A stretch of DNA of 64,000 nt from Bolinopsis microptera (lineage: Eukaryota; Ctenophora; Tentaculata; Lobata; Bolinopsidae), in NCBI RefSeq assembly GCF_026151205.1, contig NC_087078.1:782175-846174 (forward strand), written 5' to 3'. Below the pieces are notes generated by a model. That model did not search any database. It was not told the origin of the DNA and worked only from the letters and a program-made list of their open reading frames with translations. The translations under genes were made by a program, and so were the position numbers. Position 1 is the first letter of the stretch. Each line of letters starts with the position of its first letter. This document shows, piece after piece, positions 23,601-35,600 of the stretch.

Positions 23601-26600
23601 CCGTAGGTGTACCCGTTACAATCCCCTTCATCTTCACATAACCAGAGGTCACACTTCCCGTCACATACTGTGGAGGACTCCAGTTTAACGGAGGTACCCT
23701 CTGTTGGAGGTTTGGTACACTCTGTCTGAGACCCACAGTTCTCTTCACATCTGCTAAAACTGTAGGTTGTTGCTGCCTCCTTACAGAAGTAGCCTCCACA
23801 CAGAACATCTGTGTTGGTTATCTCCGTGTTAAATCCACATACCTGGTACGAATACGGGTCGTTCTTACAGATATCAGTAACACTGTTTATAGCATAAGTA
23901 AAGGAGACCCTGTCAAACTCGAAGTTACCCTCGTAACTCGCATCTGAATAGGCACAAGTGAACTGGTACTGAGACTTCACCCCATCACTCGCGCACACTT
24001 TCTTAAGAAACCCTCCTACAGCAGCTACAACACACTCCTCTTCAGATTGTCTCATCTTTCTGACTATCCTGTAGTCAGTACACCCCGGACAGTAGCACTG
24101 GTCAGGTTTGTTCCCACACCAGCCGTAATAGTACTCACAACAGGGTCGCTCACTGTCCGGGTCACATTCAGCACTCCGGCCGTCCTGGAGAGGATGCCAC
24201 TTCCCACACCTCCCGTCATCTCGCCATGTCTTGTACTCATCTGGGGGAATAAATAAAAACATGAGCTACCAGCTGCTAGATGGAGCCCCAATCAATGTAA
24301 TCTCTAACAAATCTGCATATAATAATTAATATAAGGGGTGTTTTTAAAAAGTGGCATTACTTCAGGCCCCCCTCCCCCGCTCCTTACCAGGTAATATGGT
24401 AGCCGAAGTAAGGTGTTCCTGAGGTACGCTTGTTGTTTGCCATGTATTCGTCGATGAACTACCTGCCAAAATGACATGACTTGACGGCAGTTCGTATAGG
24501 ACAAGCTTATATTCAATGTTATTAAATGGGTATATACATCGAAAGTAATCGATAAAAGAAGCAACAAATATAACCTTACCCCCCCCCCCCCCCCACGTGT
24601 ATAGCTTCGAATAAAAGAAGCAACAAATATAACGCCCCTCCCCCCTACGTGTCTAGCTTCAAATAAAAGAAGCATAAAATATAACGCCCCCTCCTCTCCC
24701 CCCCTCCCCTACGTGTCTAGCTTCAAATAAAAGAAGCAACAAATATTACGCCCCCCCCCCCCCGGCCACTATGTGTCTAGCTTCAAATCACCTCTTGTTG
24801 TATCATCTGTTTGTAATCTCCTGAATTTCCCTGACTCTGTAGGATATGTAGGGTATGTAGGATATGTAGGGTCGTGATGCGCAACACCTGAAAATGTATT
24901 ACTGTAGAAGTTATTAACACTAAGGAAGTTATTTCTTCAAGCACTTATCGGAAAAATTCAAACAATAAAACAATTCAAACCTATTTTCAAGAGAATCAGT
25001 TGCACCACCAGAAGAATCCGAACTCTAGTCAAGAATACCCGTTTCATATCAGAGTTATGAAATACTGGCTGCTGTTCCCTCTATTGAAACATGAACATTT
25101 TATGAACAACGCAGGGGTGTAGGAATGATTTCATCATGGGGGGCCAAATTTTAAATATTTTTTAGCCATAGCCTGAATTTCAAAAAATGTTCGGGCAAGG
25201 ACAAAAGGAAATTGCGGCATGTGCAGAATCTCGATTTTTTCCCATTCTCCGCGAAAAATCGCGATTTTTCACGTTTGCCGCGACAAATCGCACATTTTCC
25301 TTTAAGTCTGAGGACCAAATTCGCGTATTTTCCTTCAAATCTGCGGGCCAAATATCACGTTTTCTATAAGTATATGAAACCAATCACAGCCTTCAGTAGT
25401 TTCCAGAAAAACTTTGAAAAATGTTGACTCGAAGTCATTCTCGATACGTAGCTCTGAAGGCAGAGCTCCCGCTTCCGAGCTCGTATTGGCAATTGCGAAG
25501 GGGAGGCCTGCCTTCCGAGATTGCATTACAAAGGGGAACCCTCGAGTCCAAAATCTTATATCGAAGGGTAGGTGCGGACTTCGAAAACCGAAAAAAAATA
25601 TTTTCTGCTCATAATGATCAGGGAAGCATGAAACATGAATAAAAGTAGTTTCCAGAAAAATTGGGGGGGGGGGGGGCCTCCCCCGCTTCTTATTCCTTCT
25701 CACAATTTGAGAAGTAATGAGCATTTATTATGATAAGTGCGGGTAAGATATAATTATATCGATTTGAATTTTTTGACAAGACAAGATATTTTACTAAAGC
25801 AGACAATATTGAAGAAGGTCATGGAACTAGTTGGATAATGACCATTTTTTCTGAACGTGCCCGTGAGTATAATGACAAGCTATCATAAACTGAGTTATTA
25901 TCTAATTTATTAAGGGTAACCGGAAGTATTTCGAACATAAATATGTCTTGTAAGGTATATAATAGCGATGCGTAAAGTTGCTGACGCAAGGGATCTAAAA
26001 ATAAATTTGATTATTAATCTTACTATTATATGAAGCGAGACGATATATATGGGGGGTTCCGTACCATTTTACTGACACCACGGCATCAACTTTAACGCGA
26101 CTTTCCACAAAAACCGTAAAAGATATACAACTGAAACTTTTTTGACTGGGTCAAATGTTTTAATGGCCTCAAAATCAGCATGAAAAAATAAAAAATTGGC
26201 CAAGAAATAGGAGTTTTAGAGCCCAAATTTTGGACCCCCAAGTGGTGTCAAAAACGCGAATTAAATAGGTAATAATTATTTTAGTCTCTTGAGTCTTGAC
26301 ACCATTTTTGGGTTATACGGGTTCCTACTAGTTGATATAATATGTTGCACAGTAAAAGTTTTGCACGGTTGACGTGCTTTATTTAAGATGGCTGAGGACG
26401 TGGTAAGCATAAAACTTGCTCAACTCAAAATCTTTAGCGCCGTGGAATGTCAAAGGATAACGAATCGCTGCAAAACATAACGTATAAACACAGTGTAGAA
26501 TGTAGATGTTAGTCGACAACAGAAAGAAATGATCTGTCCATTACATTCTAATGATCACAGACTTAATTATACGCCGGCAGACATTTTTGAGTTCCTTAAT

Positions 26601-29600
26601 TAATAGAATTATATTTTAATATAATTTAATTGATAATATAAAACCGATTGAATTGCTATGTCGGTTATATTCAAAATGTTGATAGAATAAAGGGTGGTCG
26701 ACCCTGAACAGAAATTGAACAATTACGAATTTGTCTGCAAAATAGTTACGAACTGAATTATGAATATTCGATTCAAATGATAAGAACAGATTAAAAATGG
26801 AGTGGTTTTGTTTTACTGTCCTTAGTTCGGCGTTGTTACTGCCGACTTCGGGTCTGGTCCGATTCCTAGAATTAGTAAGATCTCATTCATTGTTCGGTTA
26901 CTTAGATCAACTATTAGCTTATTAGGTACCTAAAGAACATTATTATTCATCCTACATCTTCAATAAATCACTCTAAAAGAAAGTGTTGCCAAACATAGGT
27001 GGAAAAGTAGCCAAACGTTTCAATATCTATCAATTTTTACATGAAATATCCTGTAGGTTGTGTATAATGTATAATGTATAATGTATTATGTAGGTGGTGT
27101 ATAATGTATAATGTATATGTAGGTGGTGTATAACGTATAATGTATATATAATGTATAATATATCCTTTAGGTGGTGACGAGGAACCTGAACAAAGTAATC
27201 GAAGTGTCCTACTACCCGCTGGAGCAAGCCAGGAAGTCCAACATGAGACACAGACCTATTGGAATTGGAGTTCAGGTCAGTTGCAACTTGAAGTTAGTAG
27301 TCTTTGACGGCAGACGTATTAAACGGATTAAACGTTAATTAAACGTATTATCGAGAATAATATCAACATTTTAGTAAGATGTATCAGAAATCAGTTTACA
27401 AAGTTAATGCGATAAGTGTGATAAGTGTGAACATTTTCTATATCCCAATCGAAGTCTGCTCCCGTTTTTTAATTCACATTATTTTTATTTTCTCGTTTTA
27501 ATAAATGTTCTCGGTGATACTCCTGCCGTCAAAAGGGACTATTTAGGGACTTTGTTTCAGGAGTGCATGATTTAACCACCCACATTCTCGATCTCCGTAT
27601 TCATTCTTCTATTTTGACTATACAACTTATTGTATTGTTAAACTGTCTCAGGGTCTAGCTGATGCCTTCATTCTGATGAGGTATCCATTTGACAGTGACT
27701 CAGCTAAAAAACTGAACATTAAGATATTCGAGACTATCTACTACGGTGCCTTAGAGGCTAGTTCAGAACTAGCTGAAAAACTTGGACCTTACGAGACATA
27801 CGAAGGTTAGTTTTATACAAAATAATTCATCCGTTATTATTAGTAATAGTAGTTATTTTTATAGAAATTAGAGCTAATTACATAATTGAGAGCTAATTAC
27901 CATAATTACATAATTAATTCCAGGCAGTCCAGTTAGTAAAGGAGATCTTCAGTTCGACATGTGGGGAGTTACACCAACTGATCTCTGGGACTGGGCAGCT
28001 CTTAAGAAACAGATCAAGAGGTCAGTCAACTTATATAACTTATATAACTTATATAACTTATATAACTTATATAACTTATATAACTTATATAACTTTTATA
28101 ACTTATATAACTTATATAACTTATATAACTTATATAACTTATACAACTTATATAACTTAGATAATTTGTATAACTTTCAATATAACTAATATCACTTTGT
28201 TTTGCACACTATAGTTTTTGATTAACAGCCCTTATAACTTGACCCCCCCCCCCCCCCCCCCTACATTAAATGTAATCTTTTTCTCAGAACTGGTATAAGG
28301 AACTCATTGTTGCTGGCTCCCATGCCAACCGCCAGCACAGCACAGATTCTGGGAAACAACGAGGCTATAGAACCTTACACCAGCAACATCTACCTCCGGA
28401 GAGTCCTGAGTGGAGAATTCCAGGTTTACTAGTTACCATAGTTACACTACTAGTTCCTAGTTCCAGGTTTACTAGTTACCATAGTTACACTACTAGTTCC
28501 TAGTTTAAGGTTACTTTGCTGGTTACGCTTCACAGTCTTTCTCCTAATTAGATGATTCATCTTAGACGAAGAACGTTCCTGATTTTTTGGCGGTTTGCCA
28601 AGATTTGCACGTACATTACTCAGCACATGTTTCAGGTGATAAACCAGCATTTGTTACGTGATCTGACTGATCTAGGAGTGTGGGATAGTGACATCAAACA
28701 ACAGATGATAGCTGATAATGGGTCTATTCAGAGGTAACATATACTATTGTTTAGTAACTACCAAAGTCTTGTAATTACCAAGTAATTAAGTAATTAATTG
28801 TAATTATTGGATTTCTTAAAGGTTCTGATTCCTTGAAGTGTAGATGAAAGTATGATATATAATGTTTAAATCACTAATATGTATTAAGTTAAATGGTAGT
28901 TAATATGCAATGATTCAGGATAGAAGGTAATTAATATGCAATGTTTCAGGATAGCAGGTAGTTAATATGCAATGTTTCAGGATAGAAGGTAGTTAATATG
29001 CAATGTTTCAGGATATAAGGTAGTTAATATGCAATGTTTCAGGATAGAAGGTAGTTAATATGCAATGTTTCAGGATAGAAGGTAGTTAATATGCAATGTT
29101 TCAGGATATAAGGTAGTTAATATGCAATGTTTCAGGATAGAAGGTAGTTAATATGCAATGTTTCAGGATAGAAGGTAGTTAATATGCAATGTTTCAGGAT
29201 AGAAGGTAGTTAATATGCAATGTTTCAGGATATAAGGTAGTTAATATGCAATGTTTCAGGATAGAAGGTAATTAATATGCAATGTTTCAGGATAGAAGGT
29301 AGTTAATATGCAATGTTTCAGGATAGAAGGTAGTTAATATGCAATGTTTCAGGATAGAAGGTAATTAATATGCAATGTTTCAGGATAGAAGGTAGTTAAT
29401 ATGCAATGTTTCAGGATAGAAGGTAGTTAATATGCAATGATTCAGGATAGAAGGTAGTTAATATGCAATGTTTCAGGATAGAAGGTAGTTAATATGCAAT
29501 GATTCAGGATAGAAGGTAATTAATATGCAATGATTCAGGATAGAAGGTAATTAATATGCAATGTTTCAGGATAGAAGGTAATTAATATGCAATGTTTCAG

Positions 29601-32600
29601 GATAGAAGGTAGTTAATATGCAATGTTTCAGGATAGAAGGTAGTTAATATGCAATGTTTCAGGATAGAAGGTAGTTAATATGCAATGTTTCAGGATATAA
29701 GGTAGTTAATATGCAATGTTTCAGGATAGAAGGTAATTAATATGCAATGTTTCAGGATAGAAGGTAGTTAATATGCAATGATTCAGGATAGAAGGTAATT
29801 AATATGCAATGTTTCAGGATAGAAGGTAGTTAATATGCAATGATTCAGGATAGAAGGTAATTAATATGCAATGTTTCAGGATAGAAGGTAATTAATATGC
29901 AATGTTTCAGGATAGAAGGTAGTTAATATGCAATGTTTCAGGATAGAAGGTAGTTAATATGCAATGTTTCAGGATAGAAGGTAATTAATATGCAATGTTT
30001 CAGGATAGAAGGTAGTTAATATGCAATGTTTCAGGATAGAAGGTAATTAATATGCAATGTTTCAGGATAGAAGGTAATTAATATGCAATGTTTCAGGATA
30101 GAAGGTAATTAATATGCAATGTTTCAGGATAGAAGGTAATTAATATGCAATGTTTCAGGATAGAAGGTAATTAATATGCAATGTTTCAGGATAGAAGGTA
30201 ATTAATATGCAATGTTTCAGGATAGAAGGTAATTAATATGCAATGTTTCAGGATAGAAGGTAATTAATATGCAATGTTTCAGGATAGAAGGTAATTAATA
30301 TGCAATGTTTCAGGATAGAAGGTAGTTAATATGCAATGTTTCAGGATAGAAGGTAGTTAATATGCAATGATTCAGGATAGAAGGTAATTAATATGCAATG
30401 TTTCAGGATAGAAGGTAATTAATATGCAATGTTTCAGGATAGAAGGTAGTTAATATGCAATGTTTCAGGATAGAAGGTAGTTAATATGCAATGTTTCAGG
30501 ATAGAAGGTAATTAATATGCAATGTTTCAGGATAGAAGGTAGTTAATATGCAATGTTTCAGGATAGAAGGTAGTTAATATGCAATGTTTCAGGATAGAAG
30601 GTAGTTAATATGCAATGTTTCAGGATAGAAGGTAATTAATATGCAATGTTTCAGGATAGAAGGTAGTTAATATGCAATGTTTCAGGATAGAAGGTAATTA
30701 ATATGCAATGTTTCAGGATAGAAGGTAATTAATATGCAATGTTTCAGGATAGAAGGTAGTTAATATGCAATGTTTCAGGATAGAAGGTAATTAATATGCA
30801 ATGTTTCAGGATAGAAGGTAGTTAATATGCAATGTTTCAGGATAGAAGGTAGTTAATATGCAATGATTCAGGATAGAAGGTAATTAATATGCAATGTTTC
30901 AGGATAGAAGGTAGTTAATATGCAATGTTTCAGGATAGAAGGTAGTTAATATGCAATGTTTCAGGATAGAAGGTAATTAATATGCAATGTTTCAGGATAG
31001 AAGGTAGTTAATATGCAATGTTTCAGGATAGAAGGTAGTTAATATGCAATGTTTCAGGATAGAAGGTAATTAATATGCAATGTTTCAGGATAGAAGGTAG
31101 TTAATATGCAATGTTTCAGGATAGAAGGTAGTTAATATGCAATGTTTCAGGATAGAAGGTAGTTAATATGCAATGTTTCAGGATAGAAGGTAGTTAATAT
31201 GCAATGTTTCAGGATAGAAGGTAATTAATATGCAATGTTTCAGGATAGAAGGTAGTTAATATGCAATGTTTCAGGATAGAAGGTAATTAATATGCAATGT
31301 TTCAGGATAGAAGGTAGTTAATATGCAATGTTTCAGGATAGAAGGTAGTTAATATGCAATGTTTCAGGATAGAAGGTAGTTAATATGCAATGTTTCAGGA
31401 TAGAAGGTAGTTAATATGCAATGTTTCAGGATAGAAGGTAGTTAATATGCAATGTTTCAGGATAGAAGGTAGTTAATATGCAATGTTTCAGGATAGAAGG
31501 TAGTTAATATGCAATGTTTCAGGATAGAAGGTAGTTAATATGCAATGTTTCAGGATAGAAGGTAGTTAATATGCAATGTTTCAGGATAGAAGGTAGTTAA
31601 TATGCAATGTTTCAGGATAGAAGGTAGTTAATATGCAATGTTTCAGGATAGAAGGTAGTTAATATGCAATGTTTCAGGATAGAAGGTAGTTAATATGCAA
31701 TGTTTCAGGATAGAAGGTAATTAATATGCAATGTTTCAGGATAGAAGGTAGTTAATATGCAATGTTTCAGGATAGAAGGTAGTTAATATGCAATGTTTCA
31801 GGATAGAAGGTAGTTAATATGCAATGTTTCAGGATAGAAGGTAGTTAATATGCAATGTTTCAGGATAGAAGGTAGTTAATATGCAATGTTTCAGGATAGA
31901 AGGTAGTTAATATGCAATGTTTCAGGATAGAAGGTAGTTAATATGCAATGTTTCAGGATAGAAGGTAGTTAATATGCAATGTTTCAGGATAGAAGGTAGT
32001 TAATATGCAATGTTTCAGGATAGAAGGTAGTTAATATGCAATGTTTCAGGATAGAAGGTAGTTAATATGCAATGTTTCAGGATAGAAGGTAGTTAATATG
32101 CAATGTTTCAGGATAGAAGGTAATTAATATGCAATGTTTCAGGATATAAGGTAGTTAATATGCAATGTTTCAGGATATAAGGTAGTTAATATGCAATGTT
32201 TCAGGATATAAGGTAGTTAATATGCAATGTTTCAGGATATAGAAGGTAGTTAATATGCAATGTTTCAGGATAGAAGGTAGTTAATATGCAATGTTTCAGG
32301 ATAGAAGGTAGTTAATATGCAATGTTTCAGGATAGAAGGTAGTTAATATGCAATGTTTCAGGATAGAAGGTAGTTAATATGCAATGTTTCAGGATAGAAG
32401 GTAGTTAATATGCAATGTTTCAGGATAGAAGGTAATTAATATGCAATGTTTCAGGATATAAGGTAGTTAATATGCAATGTTTCAGGATAGAAGGTAGTTA
32501 ATATGCAATGTTTCAGGATAGAAGGTAGTTAATATGCAATGTTTCAGGATAGAAGGTAGTTAATATGCAATGTTTCAGGATAGAAGGTAATTAATATGCA

Positions 32601-35600
32601 ATGTTTCAGGATATAAGGTAGTTAATATGCAATGTTTCAGGATATAAGGTAGTTAATATGCAATGTTTCAGGATAGAAGGTAGTTAATATGCAATGTTTC
32701 AGGATATAGAAGGTAGTTAATATGCAATGTTTCAGGATAGAAGGTAGTTAATATGCAATGTTTCAGGATAGAAGGTAGTTAATATGCAATGTTTCAGGAT
32801 AGAAGGTAATTAATATGCAATGTTTCAGGATATAAGGTAGTTAATATGCAATGTTTCAGGATATAAGGTAGTTAATATGCAATGTTTCAGGATAGAAGGT
32901 AGTTAATATGCAATGTTTCAGGATATAGAAGGTAGTTAATATGCAATGTTTCAGGATAGAAGGTAGTTAATATGCAATGTTTCAGGATAGAAGGTAATTA
33001 ATATGCAATGTTTCAGGATATAAGGTAGTTAATATGCAATGTTTCAGGATATAAGGTAGTTAATATGCAATGTTTCAGGATAGAAGGTAGTTAATATGCA
33101 ATGTTTCAGGATATAGAAGGTAGTTAATATGCAATGTTTCAGGATAGAAGGTATCCCTGATGAAATAAAAGCCCTGTACAAAACCAGCTGGGAACTATCT
33201 CAGAAGTGCATTATCGACATGGCTGCTGATAGAGGTACATTATACAGTATACATTATACATTATACATTATACATTATACATTATATAGTATACATTATA
33301 CATTATACATTATACATCATTATACATTATACATTATACATTATACATCATTATACATTATACATTATATCGACATGGCTGCTGATAGAGGTAACTTCAT
33401 AACATGGCCCATCGGGTTTTATTTACTATAATTACTACCATTGGTGTGGGTTTTTGTTTCTGTTCGATTCGTCTTATTTATAATAATATTCTTACCCCCT
33501 CCCAGGTCCCTATATCTGTCAGAGCCAGTCCCTCAACCTGTTCATGGCAGACCCTCAGCCTCGTAAGATTACCAGTATGCACTTCCACGCTTGGAAGAGA
33601 GGTGCGTGATTATCCTACTTTAATATCGCAGTAGTGAACATTATACAGTATACATTACTATCACCAAGATGTAAATCAGATCGAATTGAGACGCCGTTCG
33701 ATCTAATTTCTCGTTCGATCTAATTTCTCGTTCGATCTAATTTCTCGTTAGATCTAATTTCTCGTTCGATCTAATTTACATCTTGGTGACAGTTATACAT
33801 TATACATAATAGAGCTGATATTATTATTAAATAGCGGGAAAGTATGCTCATATTATCAAGGTAATGTGTCTAATTGAGGGGTAATTTCCACAGGATTGAA
33901 GACTGGAATGTACTACTTGAGGATTATACACTATACATTATACATTATACATTATACATACACAGGATTGAAGACTGGAATGTACTACTTGAGGATTATA
34001 CACTATACATTATACATTATACATACTTAGGATTGAAGACTGGAATGTACTACTTGAGGATTATACACTATACATTATACATTATTCATTATACATACTC
34101 AGGATTGAAGACTGGAATGTACTACTTGAGGATTATACACTATACATTATACATTATACATTATACATACTCAGGATTGAAGACTGGAATGTACTACTTG
34201 AGGATTATACACTATACATTATACATTATACATACACAGGATTGAAGACTGGAATGTACTACTTGAGGATTATACACTATACATTATACATTATACATAC
34301 ACAGGATTGAAGACTGGAATGTACTACTTGAGGATTATACACTATACACTATACATTATACATTATACATACACAGGATTGAAGACTGGAATGTACTACT
34401 TGAGGATTATACACTATACATTATACATTATACATTATACATACACAGGATTGAAGACTGGAATGTACTACTTGAGGATTATACACTATACATTATACAT
34501 TATACATTATACATACACAGGATTGAAGACTGGAATGTACTACTTGAGGATTATACACTATATATTATACATTATACATTATACATACACAGGATTGAAG
34601 ACTGGAATGTACTACTTGAGGATTATACACTATATATTATACATTATACATTATACATACACAGGATTGAAGACTGGAATGTACTACTTGAGGATTATAC
34701 ACTATACATTATACATTATACATTATACATACACAGGATTGAAGACTGGAATGTACTACTTGAGGATTATGCACTATACATTATACATTATACATTATAC
34801 ATACACAGGATTGAAGACTGGAATGTACTACTTGAGGATTATACACTATACATTATACATTATACATACTCAGGATTGAAGACTGGAATGTACTACTTGA
34901 GGATTATACACTATACATTATACATTATACATTATACATACACAGGATTGAAGACTGGAATGTACTACTTGAGGATTATACATTATACATTATACATTAT
35001 ACATTATACATACACAGGATTGAAGACTGGAATGTACTACTTGAGGATTATACACTATACATTATACATTATACATACACAGGATTGAAGACTGGAATGT
35101 ACTACTTGAGGATTATACACTATACATTATACATTATACATACACAGGATTGAAGACTGGAATGTACTACTTGAGGATTATACACTATACATTATACATT
35201 ATACATACACAGGATTGAAGACTGGAATGTACTACTTGAGGACCAGAGCGGCAGTTAATGCTATCCAGTTTACTGTGGATCAGACTAAGCTTAAGGAACT
35301 CAAGGGACTGAGAAAGGAAAACGCAGTTCCGAAAACTGAGGAAAAGGAGAAGGTTTGTTTAAACGTGGAGAATAATATTTTTATGGTTGTGTTTATTAAC
35401 GAGGTCTGATCGTCATTTTCTTACAGCTTTCGATGTCTGTGTGAAGGTAAAATGGTGACATTCTCTGGATCAGGCAGAGGTCGAGTGTTATCGGGATTAC
35501 TTCTGTAGTAGTTGTACAATAATACTAAGGTAATGGGACTACTCAAGATGCCCACTACATGATGTTGCTATACCACTTTGACTTATGTCCCTTAAGCGCT

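Noticed and set aside
25335-25724. 129-codon minus-strand ORF
   Set aside because: Crosses a homopolymer and a GC-rich block, shows no domain, and overlaps open frames on the other strand. It is probably an old insertion.
28905-33142. CRISPR-like array (31-bp repeats, many copies)
   Set aside because: Units are directly abutting with no unique spacers, and the DNA is animal nuclear. It is a satellite that includes a splice acceptor.
33874-35088. Long repetitive reading frames ([22 protein letters not shown] units)
   Set aside because: They are read-through of the acceptor/exon-start array before RRM1 exon 19. The units include splice sites and differ in length, and the spacer codons are simple TATACATTA sequence.
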